Shown in pieces: positions 46,825 through 56,934 of a stretch of 64,000 nucleotides of DNA. Location of the stretch: assembly GCF_024282095.1 (NCBI RefSeq), contig NZ_JAMWZS010000001.1, forward strand, positions 62,001 to 126,000. The letters are read 5' to 3'. Source of the stretch: Nitrosomonas sp. GTDB lineage: Bacteria > Pseudomonadota > Gammaproteobacteria > Burkholderiales > Nitrosomonadaceae. The translations under genes were made by a program, and so were the position numbers. The stretch's first letter is position 1. Every line of letters starts with the position of its first letter. Below the pieces are notes generated by a model, which worked only from the letters and a program-made list of their open reading frames with translations, searched no databases and had not been told where the DNA came from.

Positions 46825-48279
46825 ATGACGACATCTAAGATTAATATTCTGTTAATTGAAGATAATGAAACTGATGCATTCCTGGTGCAAAGTGACTTAC
46901 AGCGGGCCATGGGTGATCAAATCAGCTTGGTTCATGCAGAGCGATTAAGTTCCGCACTTGAATTACTTCAACAACATTCATTTGATTTAATTTTGTCAGA
47001 TCTTACTTTGCCCGACAGCGACGGTATTACGACGATTAATCGATTGCGGGAAAGTGCTGCGGATATACCCATCGCAGTATTGTCTTTTAGGGATGACGAG
47101 AAACTTGCAATAAAAATAATAAAAGCGGGCGCACAAGATTATCTGGTGAAGGGAAGTCTAACGGAGGGTGTTTTAGCACGTGTTATCCGTTATTCGATTG
47201 AAAGAAAGCGCATAGAAGAAAGTAATAGAAAAGCGCAAAAGCGGTTTCAAACTATTTTTGAGAAAGCACCGCTGGGTATTGCGCTGATCAATTTACAAAC
47301 TGGAAAATATTACGATGTCAATCCAAAGTATGCGTCCATTGCAGGTAGAGGTGTGAATGAGCTTTTGAGTATCAACCAATCCGATATTGTTCATCCGGAT
47401 GATTTACCGTCTTACAAGGATGACATAGCGCACATCATCAATCAGCAGTTGCATGACTCTAAAATAGTAAAAAGAATCTTGCGTTCGGATATGTCTGTTA
47501 TTTGGATTGAAATGTCAATCGTACTATTTGAAATGATTGGAGACTTGGAAGTATGTTATTTGTGTATGATTGAAGATGTCACTGAACGGAAAAGGATGAT
47601 CGAGAATCTGCGTCATTTAACAACACACCTGCAAGATATTAGAGAAGAAGAAAGAACTCGGATAGGCCGTGAAATTCATGATGTGCTGGGAGGAACGTTG
47701 ACCGTCTTAAAAATGGATTTGGATTGGCTCTCAAAAAAAATAAATACTGAGCCTATGCATGAAAGAATTATGTCACTTTATCAATTAACTGGAGAAGCTA
47801 TTGAAACCGCACGCAGGGTTTCGGTTAATTTGCGTCCCAATGTACTGGATCACTTAGGGTTATATGGTGCCATTGAATGGTTGATACGTGAATTTGAGCA
47901 GCGGACAAATATTAAATGTTCGCTTGAATCAACCATACCAAATGTATCATGTATCAATAAGCATCATGAGACCAGTATTTTTAGAATTATTCAGGAAGCA
48001 TTTATCAACATAGCACGACACGCCAAAGCGACAAAAGTAGATATTGAGCTTCTTGAAGATCAAGATGGTTTGGTGATTACCATTAAAGATAATGGTATAG
48101 GCATCACTGAATCACAATTGCTGAGTCATGGATCTTTTGGAATAATTGGCATGAATGAGAGAATGCAACAATTAGGTGGAAAACTTGAAATAGTCGGCTC
48201 ACCTGTGGAAGGAAGTATGGTAACACTGAGAATACCTGTGGCGACTATTGGATTATTTGAGGAATCAATCAATGATTAA
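46825..48279 (+). CDS. Receiver-PAS-HisKA_3 hybrid sensor kinase
   Basis: 484 residues. A receiver at about 5-125 (LLIEDNETDAFLV, LILSDLTLPDSDG), a PAS domain at about 140-255, then a NarX/DegS-type dimerisation box (RIGREIHDVLGGTLTVLKMD, phospho-histidine in EIHD) and an HATPase domain (DNGIGITE, GSFGIIGMNERMQQLGG). There is no membrane segment, so it is a cytoplasmic sensor. An N-terminal receiver lets it take input from another kinase. It overlaps the next gene, a NarL-type regulator, by eight bases. Confidence 0.93.
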   Translation: MTTSKINILLIEDNETDAFLVQSDLQRAMGDQISLVHAERLSSALELLQQHSFDLILSDLTLPDSDGITTINRLRESAADIPIAVLSFRDDEKLAIKIIKAGAQDYLVKGSLTEGVLARVIRYSIERKRIEESNRKAQKRFQTIFEKAPLGIALINLQTGKYYDVNPKYASIAGRGVNELLSINQSDIVHPDDLPSYKDDIAHIINQQLHDSKIVKRILRSDMSVIWIEMSIVLFEMIGDLEVCYLCMIEDVTERKRMIENLRHLTTHLQDIREEERTRIGREIHDVLGGTLTVLKMDLDWLSKKINTEPMHERIMSLYQLTGEAIETARRVSVNLRPNVLDHLGLYGAIEWLIREFEQRTNIKCSLESTIPNVSCINKHHETSIFRIIQEAFINIARHAKATKVDIELLEDQDGLVITIKDNGIGITESQLLSHGSFGIIGMNERMQQLGGKLEIVGSPVEGSMVTLRIPVATIGLFEESIND

Positions 48280-48904
48280 AGTTCTGATTGCAGATGATCA
48301 TGCTTTATTTCGTGATGGACTGAGAAGGATTTTTAGTGAAACAGAGGATATTGAAGTTGTTGCAGAAGCGGTTGATGGCAAGGATATTCTAAAAAAAGCC
48401 CGAGAATGCGAGTGGGACATTATTTTGCTGGATATTAATCTACCGGATATCAATGGCTTGGATATTCTAAAAAGAATCTTATCGGTAAATACTGCCGCGC
48501 GTATTTTGGTGCTGAGTATGTATCCCGAAGAAGAATATGCGATTAGAGCCATCCGTTCAGGTGCTTCAGGCTATTTAACTAAAGATAGTCCGACGGATCA
48601 ACTGATTAATGTGATTCGGCGTCTCGCTAAAGGGGGTAAATACGTAAACCCTGAGCTGGCGGAAAAACTCCTGTTTAATCCAGTTCTGGATTCGGCAGCA
48701 TTGACACATACGACTTTCTCAGATAGAGAACTCCATGTTTTTAAAATGATTGTTTCAGGAGAGTCTTTGACAGCCATCGCCAATAAATTATCACTCAGTG
48801 TCAAAACGGTGAGTACTTATCGGTCTCGAATTCTGGAAAAAATGAATATGAAAAATAATGCGCAATTGGTTCGTTATGCTATTCAGCATCGATTAGTCGA
48901 GTAA
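48272..48904 (+). CDS. NarL/FixJ-type response regulator
   Basis: 210 residues from MIKVLIADDHALFRDG, with GAGGAA upstream and the start overlapping the kinase stop; the frame extends eight codons earlier. Receiver with DD pocket, aspartate in IILLDINLPDING and lysine in YLTKDSP, followed by a LuxR helix-turn-helix (SLTAIANKLSLSVKTVSTYR). Translational coupling makes it the cognate regulator of the HisKA_3 kinase. Targets are unknown. Confidence 0.94.
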   Translation: MIKVLIADDHALFRDGLRRIFSETEDIEVVAEAVDGKDILKKARECEWDIILLDINLPDINGLDILKRILSVNTAARILVLSMYPEEEYAIRAIRSGASGYLTKDSPTDQLINVIRRLAKGGKYVNPELAEKLLFNPVLDSAALTHTTFSDRELHVFKMIVSGESLTAIANKLSLSVKTVSTYRSRILEKMNMKNNAQLVRYAIQHRLVE

Positions 48905-48917
48905 CCAACCGGCAATA

Positions 48918-49580
48918 TTAAGTTTTTCTGGCAAATACTCTGAGTATCACGTGCTTGAGTATCGCTAATTTGCCATGAAAGAAATGCTCGGCACCTGGTA
49001 TAAAAACGATCGGTTGTGATGTGGGTGCTGCCCATGTAAGGACTGCATCCGGCAATACGATATCATCGTCATCACCTTGTATGATCAAAGCGCATTGTGT
49101 GGTTTTCGGCACTGCCGGTGCGTTCAAATTAACCACCGATGGTGCAACCAGAATGAGAAATTCGGGGTTAAGCTTTTCCGCAACGTGCAATTGAATTGCG
49201 CCGCCGAATGAGAATCCTGCCAGAAGTAGCGGTACATCGGTTACATGATTGCTGAATTGACTGCGAATTGTCTGAGTGACTGTAATCACATCGTCTATCT
49301 CGCCGCTACCATGATCAAACGCACCTTCGCTCTGACCTACACCACGAAAATTAAATTTCACCGTAATAAATTCGAGTTCCAGCAAGGTGTTGAATAGTGT
49401 ATGCACCACCTTATTCTCCATGGTTCCGCCGTGCAGGGGGTGTGGATGAGCAATGATGGCGATACCCTGTGGAGCCGATTCCGGTTCTCCCAGAATGACT
49501 TCGAGTTTGCCTGCGGGGCCGTCAATGAAGAATTTTTGAATGACAGTAGAATTCACGTGATCACCTGAGAAGTTCGTCAA
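48918..49580 (-). CDS. Alpha/beta hydrolase
   Basis: 220 residues with the nucleophile elbow GFSFGG, the early oxyanion region HPHPLHGGTMENKVV, and a late histidine (PGAEHFFHGKL). The aspartate is in IQGDDDDIV. The HPHP...GGTMENK motif marks the YpfH/COG2945 group of small serine hydrolases in proteobacteria, whose substrates are unknown. It follows the ferredoxin gene by 13 bp on the same strand. Confidence 0.9.
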   Translation of the reverse strand: MTNFSGDHVNSTVIQKFFIDGPAGKLEVILGEPESAPQGIAIIAHPHPLHGGTMENKVVHTLFNTLLELEFITVKFNFRGVGQSEGAFDHGSGEIDDVITVTQTIRSQFSNHVTDVPLLLAGFSFGGAIQLHVAEKLNPEFLILVAPSVVNLNAPAVPKTTQCALIIQGDDDDIVLPDAVLTWAAPTSQPIVFIPGAEHFFHGKLAILKHVILRVFARKT

Positions 49581-49593
49581 GTGGGATCCGATT

Positions 49594-49902
49594 TTAAATT
49601 TTCAGACGCTCAACAATGTTTCCCTTGACCAAATGTTCATCGATGATTTCGTCGATGTCTTCCTTATCGATATAGGTATACCAAGTTTCCTCGGGATAAA
49701 TAACGATGATCGGACCTTCGTCGCAGCGGTCAAGGCAGCCTGCATTATTGATACGGATTTTCTTCTTGCCATTCAGCTTTAACGATTTAATACGCTGCTT
49801 GGCATAATCCCGTAGCTCCTGGGCGCAAAAATTGTTACAACATTTGGCATCGCCTTCACGCTGATTGGTACAGAAAAAAACATGATATTGATAATAACTC
49901 AT
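49594..49902 (-). CDS. Thioredoxin-like 2Fe-2S ferredoxin
   Basis: 102 residues with the four-cysteine pattern of the Shethna/NuoE-like family. One pair is in the N-terminal FFCTNQREGDAKCC region (C11 plus one of C21, C22 or C26), the other in NAGCLDRCDEGP. The fold is thioredoxin-like and binds a 2Fe-2S cluster for electron transfer; partners are unknown. It probably forms an operon with the downstream hydrolase. Confidence 0.92.
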   Translation of the reverse strand: MSYYQYHVFFCTNQREGDAKCCNNFCAQELRDYAKQRIKSLKLNGKKKIRINNAGCLDRCDEGPIIVIYPEETWYTYIDKEDIDEIIDEHLVKGNIVERLKI

Positions 49903-50009
49903 AGCGCAGTGTCATAGAAAAAAGATTGATATATCGCTAGCTTAGCGCAATTTGATTTTTGTCCAAATGCGACCGAGAAAAAGTTTTGCAACTACTCTAT
50001 GTATTTGGA

Positions 50010-51524
50010 TTAATGAAATACCTGCCAAGCCAACAATCCGGTCAGCAAGATCGCAATGAGCGCCAACAAGCGATTTTGACGCTTCTCTTCAATGACCAGA
50101 TCAGCCATCTTCTTTTCCAACTCGTGATTGCGATTTTCAGCAAAAGCCTGGTGTATCAGGCGGGGAAATTCCGGCAGGATAATCGCCCAGTTAGGTATTT
50201 CTTTTTGTATCCGGCTGGCAAATCCGCGCAAGCCGATCTGTTCAGCCATCCAGCGTTCCAGAAAGGGTTTGGCGGTTTTCCACAGATCCAGGTCAGGATC
50301 CAGATCACGGCCAAGACCTTCAATATTAAGCAATGTTTTTTGTAGTAGAACCAATTGTGGCTGGATTTCGACATTAAATTGCCGCGACGCTTGAAATAAT
50401 TGAAACAGCACGCGTCCAAATGAAATTTCTTTCAACGGTTTGTCAAAAATCGGCTCGCAGACAGCCCGTATGGCCGATTCAAAATCATCTATGCGGGTAT
50501 CTTTGGGCGCCCAGCCGGCTTCAACGTGCGCTTGTGCAACCCGCCCGTAATCGCGGCGGAAAAAAGCCAGAAAGTTTTGCGCCAGGTAATTTTTATCTTC
50601 ATCGCTGAGTGTTCCCATAATGCCGAAGTCAACTGCAATGTACTGACCATTTGCGCCAACAAAAATATTGCCCGGATGCATGTCGGCATGAAAATAGCCA
50701 TCGCGGAACACTTGTGTAAAAAATATTTCCACCCCGACACGTGCCAGTTGGGGAATATCAATGCCTTGTTCTCTTAATTGATCGACATGGCTGATCGGTA
50801 TGCCTTTGACGCGTTCCATCACCATTACGCTGCTGCGGCAGTAATCCCAGTGGACTTCGGGTACCAGCAGTAGGGGAGAGTCCAGAAAGTTGCGGCGCAA
50901 TTGACTGCAGTTGGCCGCTTCACGCATCAGGTCAAGCTCATCATCCAAATGTCGGGCAAATTCTGAAACGACTTGGCGTAATTTCAGGCGTTTGCCATCC
51001 GCCCAGAGTGTTTCCGCCAACCAGGCACCCGTATCCATCAGGGCGACATCGTGCGCGATAGTGGGGGCGAGATTAGGGCGTAATATTTTTACAGCCACTT
51101 CGGTGCCATCATGCAATACGGCAAGATGGACTTGTGCGACCGATGCGCTGGCTATCGGTGTTTCATCAAACTTGAAGAATACTTCGTTGATTTTTTGGCC
51201 ATATTCTTTTTCTAATGTGGATAAGACAAATTTAAAAGAAAAGGGCGGTACCTGATCCTGCAGCTTGGCTAATTCATCGGCGATATCTTGTGGTAACAGA
51301 TCGCGCCGGGTGGACAGCATTTGGCCGAATTTAACAAAAATCGGGCCTAACGTTTCCAGTGCGAGCCGTAATCTTTCCCCGCGTGGATTATCCAGCTTCC
51401 GCCAGAAAGTCAGTGTTCTTACAATGACCTGTAAGAATCTCAATCGACTGTGACTCAGAACAAATTCGTCTAATCCGAACCGGAAAGCAACAGATTGTAT
51501 TTTTAGAAGGCGGAATAGGCGCAT
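50010..51524 (-). CDS. ubiB: Ubiquinone biosynthesis kinase-like protein UbiB
   Basis: A 504-residue atypical kinase. Marks are the KxGQ motif ([11 protein letters not shown]), the alanine-rich loop [11 protein letters not shown], catalytic ADMHPGNIF and metal-binding VDFGIMG, with a C-terminal membrane helix ([15 protein letters not shown]). UbiB hydrolyses ATP and is needed for ubiquinone formation, perhaps extracting lipid precursors. ubiJ precedes it by 128 bp on the same strand; ubiE is not beside them. Confidence 0.96.
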   Translation of the reverse strand: MRLFRLLKIQSVAFRFGLDEFVLSHSRLRFLQVIVRTLTFWRKLDNPRGERLRLALETLGPIFVKFGQMLSTRRDLLPQDIADELAKLQDQVPPFSFKFVLSTLEKEYGQKINEVFFKFDETPIASASVAQVHLAVLHDGTEVAVKILRPNLAPTIAHDVALMDTGAWLAETLWADGKRLKLRQVVSEFARHLDDELDLMREAANCSQLRRNFLDSPLLLVPEVHWDYCRSSVMVMERVKGIPISHVDQLREQGIDIPQLARVGVEIFFTQVFRDGYFHADMHPGNIFVGANGQYIAVDFGIMGTLSDEDKNYLAQNFLAFFRRDYGRVAQAHVEAGWAPKDTRIDDFESAIRAVCEPIFDKPLKEISFGRVLFQLFQASRQFNVEIQPQLVLLQKTLLNIEGLGRDLDPDLDLWKTAKPFLERWMAEQIGLRGFASRIQKEIPNWAIILPEFPRLIHQAFAENRNHELEKKMADLVIEEKRQNRLLALIAILLTGLLAWQVFH

Positions 51525-51652
51525 GGATTATATCGATTTGTTGACTGGCATTGGAATTTAACAGGAGCAGCTAACATATTACGAGTTTATTTTTATTCAT
51601 AATCAAAATTCATCTGTTTTGCTGTTTGAAGAGATAAATGCGTTGTGTTTAA

Positions 51653-52252
51653 TTATTTGTCGGTTAAGGCATGTTGCTGAGTTAATCTATCTAAACGTTG
51701 TTCTAGTTTCTCGATATTATGTTGTAGATTTTTCACTTCTTGAATAAATTGATTACTCGTGGCGCGCTTTGTTAAGAAAATATTTTCTTCTGTCCAATAT
51801 TCAGCCAACGCTTGAGAAATACGGTCAAAATTTTCTGTTTGCCATTGTACGAGATGTTCGCCTGTATTGGCGATGCGATGTGCAGGGATGTCTCCTATGA
51901 CTTTACTCAGGTCATGCTCAATAATCATGTTGAGATTAATTTGCTTGCCAATATTGATTAATTCTTCAGCAAAAGATTGATCGCCGGTAATTTTGATCAG
52001 CTCAAATGCAGCGGCCTCTCCGGCAAGTATTCTGGGCAGAATGAATGGAGACAAGGTGAGTGTTGTATCTGCACAAAAATTACTATCAATTTGCTGCGCT
52101 TCACCTTTCGCATTGATGAGTATTCTGAAATTAACCAAAGGAGGTATCTGAATACAAGCTGTTTGGCCAGTAAACGATTGTAGTCGCTCGCATGGCCATC
52201 CCTCGCTACGTAAAACATGATTAATGGGCGCTATCGCAATAGATGTTAGCAT
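51653..52252 (-). CDS. ubiJ: Ubiquinone biosynthesis accessory factor UbiJ
   Basis: 199 residues: an SCP2 lipid-binding domain at about 15-110 (INAKGEAQQIDSNFCADTTL, KITGDQSFAEELINIG) and a C-terminal coiled coil (NLQHNIEKLEQRLDRLTQQ). UbiJ with UbiK scaffolds the soluble Ubi enzyme complex and holds the hydrophobic intermediates. It lies upstream of ubiB, as in other proteobacteria where the order is ubiE-ubiJ-ubiB. Confidence 0.92.
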   Translation of the reverse strand: MLTSIAIAPINHVLRSEGWPCERLQSFTGQTACIQIPPLVNFRILINAKGEAQQIDSNFCADTTLTLSPFILPRILAGEAAAFELIKITGDQSFAEELINIGKQINLNMIIEHDLSKVIGDIPAHRIANTGEHLVQWQTENFDRISQALAEYWTEENIFLTKRATSNQFIQEVKNLQHNIEKLEQRLDRLTQQHALTDK

Positions 52253-52756
52253 GATTATATTTAGGGTCTGAAGATTCTAATAATGAAGAGAGAAAATAAT
52301 GATACTCATTTTATTGGATTTGGCATTAATGATACGTTTGCAAAATATCAGCATAAAACTAGCATTCCCTCGCTTCCTTCCGGTAGAGGCCCTTTGTGAG
52401 TATAGCACTATAATTATATGACTCTCTGTATCTTCTCACAGCCATGACAAGATAATCCCACTGTGTACTGTTTGGAGTCTTTGAATGCAATTGATAATGT
52501 TTGGATATGATTGCATTAATAACAGTTTTGACATTAGTGTGAGAAAAGTCACAGTCCTAATCGCGATATAGGGATATATTCCCTCTCTGTTTGCATCTTC
52601 AAAAATACTCAGTAGGTATTATAGTGAAGTCAGATTATCGCAATCCTCCCTCTACTGACGAAGGCGCAATGTAAAAAGGAGTGATGCTTTACTGAGGAAG
52701 ATGTTTTACGTTGAGTCTTTTGATTGTGATGAATGATTTTATGACGAGGCCCTTTA
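52253..52756 (+). other. 500-bp intergenic region, possible small RNA
   Basis: No protein gene is convincing here. TTGACA at 52528-52533 could be a -35 box, but no good -10 follows at the right distance. The stretch ends in a perfect plus-strand terminator (52757-52788) although no plus-strand gene precedes it. This hints at an untranslated transcript of 150-250 bases. A short AGGGA/TCCCT dyad sits near 52570. I recognise no known RNA family. Confidence 0.35.
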
Positions 52757-52788
52757 ATCCCTATTGCAAGCAATAGGGATTTTTTTTG
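52757..52788 (+). terminator. Intrinsic terminator without an obvious upstream gene
   Basis: ATCCCTATTG pairs perfectly with CAATAGGGAT around the tetraloop CAAG, followed by at least seven T. It is oriented for plus-strand transcription; the nearest genes on both sides are on the minus strand. Confidence 0.9.
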
Positions 52789-52794
52789 ATTGTT

Positions 52795-52930
52795 TAACAG
52801 GCCGCCGGAAAACTATCTGTGTTGCCGCTGCGGTGTTAAAAACAGGCTAAAAATACTCATTTATCACACATAAACTGCGCTTTATCGCTTGGCATCGGTT
52901 ATCTCGAAAACGTTTTTCAACGCCCTGCTA
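52795..52930 (+). repeat. MITE-like repeat, family A, copy 3 (136 bp)
   Basis: Starts TA-ACAGGCCG and ends CGCCCTGC-TA, sharing the block GGTGTTAAAAACAGGCT with copies 1 and 2, in the orientation of copy 1. It is the most decayed of the three. Its terminal TA lies within the stop codon of the rlpA-like gene (52928-52930 read leftwards as TAG). Confidence 0.78.
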
Positions 52931-53896
52931 ATCGATGACTAATACAGGTGTAATGGCAAGGTGCTGAGTAATGGTGCTGGCAGCTTGTTTTGCAAGCATT
53001 TGATCTGGATAGGGGCCTGCGTGAATTTTATACAAGCCATTGTTTTTCGTGATGTTGACGGTTTTGTTGAGCGATGGAATTTTCTTGCGGATGTGTGTGA
53101 GAAAATTGTGTGCGTTATCCGGTGAACCAAACGCTCCCAATTGCAGATAAACCATAGCCATTGCTACATTGCTATCGGCGATAGGCGGTGTCGAGACTGG
53201 TGATTCAGAGACCGCCAGTCTGGTCGAATCACTATTGAGTACTATACTTTCTACCTCAACCTGGCTACTGCCGCCTGCCAGTATCCCCAATTTATAAGCC
53301 GCTGTATAAGAAAGATCGATTAAGCGATCAGATAAAAATGGACCACGATCATTGAGACGCACAATAATCGATTTGCCGTTTCCCAGATTGGTGACTCGGG
53401 CGTAGCTGGGTAACGGTAAAGTAGGGTGTGCAGCCGTCATCGCATACATATCATAGACTTCTCCCGATGCAGTATTGTTACCATGATAGCGGCGGCCATA
53501 CCACGAAGCGACGCCACGTTCTCTATAAGGACGAAGCTCGGTCATCGGTTTAAAATATTTACCCAATGCAACATAAGGCTGCATATTAGCCTGACGCAGC
53601 GGTTCAATCTTGGGAACGGCATCCGGAACCAAGTGCAAATCAGGTGGCGGGTTATCACCCGGACCATCATCTAAATAATAGCCTCCGCCTTTTCTGGCAA
53701 CTGAACCGGAACCGGAGTCTATTGCTGCAACAGTAGAGGAGTGCTGGTGTTTTAGCTTGCCGCTATATTGCGGTGTGCTGCTGCAAGCCGTCAGCAATGT
53801 GAAGATCAGTGCTAATGCTAATCCGGAAATCGGCGATGCGATTACAGACAAAAAATATTTATAGGTTTGCGGGAATATTAAATAAACGTTTGTCAT
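52928..53896 (-). CDS. rlpA: RlpA-family lipoprotein with SPOR domain
   Basis: 322 residues. The N-terminal hydrophobic stretch ends in a lipobox (LLTAC), so it is a lipoprotein. A double-psi beta-barrel at about 125-215 (GVASWYGRRYHGNNTASGE, VRLNDRGPF) is the RlpA transglycosylase core, and a C-terminal SPOR domain (about 245-320) targets denuded septal peptidoglycan. The start overlaps the rodA stop by four bases, completing the mre-mrd operon. Its stop codon falls in the end of a MITE-like repeat. Confidence 0.92.
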   Translation of the reverse strand: MTNVYLIFPQTYKYFLSVIASPISGLALALIFTLLTACSSTPQYSGKLKHQHSSTVAAIDSGSGSVARKGGGYYLDDGPGDNPPPDLHLVPDAVPKIEPLRQANMQPYVALGKYFKPMTELRPYRERGVASWYGRRYHGNNTASGEVYDMYAMTAAHPTLPLPSYARVTNLGNGKSIIVRLNDRGPFLSDRLIDLSYTAAYKLGILAGGSSQVEVESIVLNSDSTRLAVSESPVSTPPIADSNVAMAMVYLQLGAFGSPDNAHNFLTHIRKKIPSLNKTVNITKNNGLYKIHAGPYPDQMLAKQAASTITQHLAITPVLVID

Positions 53897-54993
53897 GTCT
53901 TTATGAGCTTAGGATGTGTTTGAATACTCATCAAAATACCAAAACCGAGCAACATTGTCACCATGGAGGTGCCGCCGTAACTGATGAGCGGGAGCGGAAC
54001 ACCTACGACCGGAAGGATACCACTAACCATTCCCATGTTAACGAAGATATAAGTAAAGAAAGTCAGTGTAATTGAACCTGCAATGAGGCGCGTAAACTGC
54101 GTGGATGCATTGGCGGTAATCACCATGCAACGTCCGATCACCACCAAGTATAGCAGTAATAACAGCGTGTTGCCGACTAATCCGAATTCTTCAGAGAAAA
54201 CTGCAAAGATAAAATCGGTACTTTGTTCCGGCAAGAAATCCAATTGTGTTTGCGTACCGTTTTGCCATCCTTTGCCGGTAACGCCACCGGAGCCTATCGC
54301 AATGGATGACTGAATGGTGTGATAACCTGCGCCCAGCGGATCTTGTGAGGGATCCAGCAATGTCATAATGCGTTGGCGCTGATAGTCATGCATGGTTGCC
54401 CACACAAGCGGAAAACTGCTCGCCGCCGCTATTCCTAATCCGGCAATGATACGCCACGACAATCCGGCCAGGAACAGCACATAAAACCCGCTGGCCGCAA
54501 TGAGTATTGCCGTGCCCAAATCAGGTTGCTTTAGGATCAAAAAGACCGGCAGCATCAGTAGTATGGTGGCACCCACATAATCTCGCAAGCGTAACGTGAT
54601 TTCATGCTTGTCGAAATACCAGGCCATCATGAGCGGAATGGCGATTTTCATGAGCTCGGACGGCTGAATTTTTGTGATCCCGACATCAAGCCAACGCCTG
54701 GCGCCATTATTGATTTCACCGAATAATGCAACACCAATGAGTAAGGCAAGTCCTGTCACATACATTGGTAATGCAAGCCGCCTGATTTGTTGTAATGGGA
54801 TATTGGCAACCAGCCACATCACCACCAAAGCTACCGATATGTTGATTACTTGGTGACTGACTTTATTGATATTTGCACCCGTGGCGCTATAGAGAACAAT
54901 CAATCCCACCAACATCAATGTGAGGATGCCGACTAACAGAAAACCGTCGATGTAGCGCGTGAAGTAGTACCAAATTTTTCTGAGTTCAATCAT
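53893..54993 (-). CDS. mrdB: Peptidoglycan glycosyltransferase RodA
   Basis: A 366-residue SEDS polymerase with about ten membrane helices. Signature segments are GARRWLDVGITKIQPSELMK, KQPDLGTAILI, GSGGVTGKGWQNGTQTQL with the catalytic aspartate region LPEQSTDFIFAVFSEE, and the C-terminal GVPLPLISYGGTSM. It polymerises glycan strands with PBP2, encoded just upstream, during rod elongation. Overlaps rlpA by four bases. Confidence 0.97.
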   Translation of the reverse strand: MIELRKIWYYFTRYIDGFLLVGILTLMLVGLIVLYSATGANINKVSHQVINISVALVVMWLVANIPLQQIRRLALPMYVTGLALLIGVALFGEINNGARRWLDVGITKIQPSELMKIAIPLMMAWYFDKHEITLRLRDYVGATILLMLPVFLILKQPDLGTAILIAASGFYVLFLAGLSWRIIAGLGIAAASSFPLVWATMHDYQRQRIMTLLDPSQDPLGAGYHTIQSSIAIGSGGVTGKGWQNGTQTQLDFLPEQSTDFIFAVFSEEFGLVGNTLLLLLYLVVIGRCMVITANASTQFTRLIAGSITLTFFTYIFVNMGMVSGILPVVGVPLPLISYGGTSMVTMLLGFGILMSIQTHPKLIKT

Positions 54994-55020
54994 GGGCTGA
55001 CAGAATATGTAAACAACCTG

Positions 55021-56934
55021 CTAGAGATGTTCATGCGCATGGTCTTCAACAGATTCGGTAAATTGCGCGATTGTTGCTTCAGGGAGTTGGCCCAATAGAA
55101 AATAATCAAATACTTGCCTCGCAATCGGTGCTGCTGTTGAACCACCCGTTCCGGTATTTTCAACGAGTACCGCCAAAGCAATTTTGGGATTCTCCGCAGG
55201 TGCATAAGCAATGAACATGGCGTGATCGCGGTGACGTTCATTGATGGATTTTTCATTGTAACGTTCACCCTGCTTGATGCCGATCACTTGTGAAGTGCCC
55301 GTTTTGCCGGCAAAGGTATAGGCGGTATTGATGCCGGCCTTTGCGGCTGTTCCGCCGGGGCGCGTGACATCTACCAATGCGCTTTTAACGATTTCAAGAT
55401 TCTGCGGTTTTAGGTTAACGCTATAGAGTAGTTTGGCAGGAATATCTTCGATATCTCCGGTTTGACTGTTTTGTATTTGTTTGATCAGGCGTGGCAGATA
55501 CGCCTTGCCATTATTAGCAATAACCATGGTGGCAAAAGCAAGTTGTAAGGGGGTCGCGAGATTGTAACCTTGGCCGATTGCGACAGAGATCGTGTCGCCT
55601 GCATACCATTTTTGCTTATATTGTTTCATTTTCCAGGCCGACGAAGGCAAAAGCCCGGAAACTTCACCTTCGATATCGATGCCGGTTTTTCTTCCTAACC
55701 CAAATTGACTGATAAAGCTATGTATATTGTCTATTCCCAGATCGTTGGCAAGACTGTAGTAATAGGTATCGCACGAGACGACTAGTGATTTATGCAAATT
55801 AACTCTGCCATGACCACCCGGTTTCCAGTCACGATAGCGGCGATCTACACCCGGTAATGAAAAATATCCAGGGTCGCTCATGCTATATTCAGCCGTGCGT
55901 TTTCCCAGTTCCAGCGCCGCTAACGCCATAAAAGGCTTGAATGTCGATCCGGGTGGATAAACCCCGCGTAATGCCCGATTGTTGAGCGGTCTGTCAATTG
56001 AATTATTGAGCAGATTCCAGTTTTCCTGATCGATGCCACCGATAAAAAGATTGTTGTCATAGCCGGGCTTGCTGACAAATGCAAGCACCTCGCCATTATT
56101 CGGATCCAATGCAACCAATGCGCCACGGCGGTCACCGAAAGCCTTTTCCGCGGCTTCCTGTAAGCCAAGATCCAATGAAAGAATTAAATTGTTACCGGAA
56201 ACCGGCGGTGTGCGCGACAGAACCCGGATTGAGCGCCCTGCCGCGTCCGTTTCCACTTCCTCAAAACCCGTAATGCCATGTAACTGTTTTTCGTAGCTTT
56301 GTTCAATGCCTATTTTTCCAATATGATGAGAGCCACGATAGTTATTCAGTTCGCCGTTCAGTTCAAGTTGCTCAAGATCCTGGTCATTGATGCGACTGAT
56401 GTAGCCGACTACATGCGATACCATTTCTTTTTCCGGATATTGACGAAATACACGTGCCTTTATTTCAATACCCGGAAATCGATAACGATTGGTTGCAAAG
56501 CTTGCAATTTCCACATCAGTAAGACGATTGCGGATTGGCAGGCTTTTAAATCGCTTGCTTTCCTTCATGAGTTTCTTAAAGCGCTGACGATCATTGGGTG
56601 TGATTTCAATGATGGTGGCCAATTCGTCCAGCGTGGCATCAATATCCGGAACTTTACTGGGTACAATTTCCAGCGTATATGCGGAATAATTTTGTGCCAA
56701 GGCTTTGCCGTTGCGGTCATAAATCAAGCCGCGATTGGGAACCAACGGTAAAATGGAGATACGATTGGCTTCTGCTAATGTGTGATAGTGTTCTTGCTGA
56801 GAAACCTGTAAATAATAAAAACGCGCATAGAGTACTATAAAAAATAGCAGCACAAATCCTGCACTCACCGCAAGACGCAAATGAAATTTATGCAATTCAA
56901 TCGGATGATTTCGTAGTTCTACTTTATGCTTCAT
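55021..56934 (-). CDS. mrdA: Penicillin-binding protein 2
   Basis: The 637-residue class B transpeptidase of the elongasome. One N-terminal membrane helix, a pedestal domain, then the active-site motifs SxxK (GSTFKPFMAL), SxN (YYSLANDLG) and KTG (FAGKTGTSQ). It overlaps mreD by four bases and is followed by rodA at 27 bp. No change in the active site is visible. Confidence 0.97.
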   Translation of the reverse strand: MKHKVELRNHPIELHKFHLRLAVSAGFVLLFFIVLYARFYYLQVSQQEHYHTLAEANRISILPLVPNRGLIYDRNGKALAQNYSAYTLEIVPSKVPDIDATLDELATIIEITPNDRQRFKKLMKESKRFKSLPIRNRLTDVEIASFATNRYRFPGIEIKARVFRQYPEKEMVSHVVGYISRINDQDLEQLELNGELNNYRGSHHIGKIGIEQSYEKQLHGITGFEEVETDAAGRSIRVLSRTPPVSGNNLILSLDLGLQEAAEKAFGDRRGALVALDPNNGEVLAFVSKPGYDNNLFIGGIDQENWNLLNNSIDRPLNNRALRGVYPPGSTFKPFMALAALELGKRTAEYSMSDPGYFSLPGVDRRYRDWKPGGHGRVNLHKSLVVSCDTYYYSLANDLGIDNIHSFISQFGLGRKTGIDIEGEVSGLLPSSAWKMKQYKQKWYAGDTISVAIGQGYNLATPLQLAFATMVIANNGKAYLPRLIKQIQNSQTGDIEDIPAKLLYSVNLKPQNLEIVKSALVDVTRPGGTAAKAGINTAYTFAGKTGTSQVIGIKQGERYNEKSINERHRDHAMFIAYAPAENPKIALAVLVENTGTGGSTAAPIARQVFDYFLLGQLPEATIAQFTESVEDHAHEHL

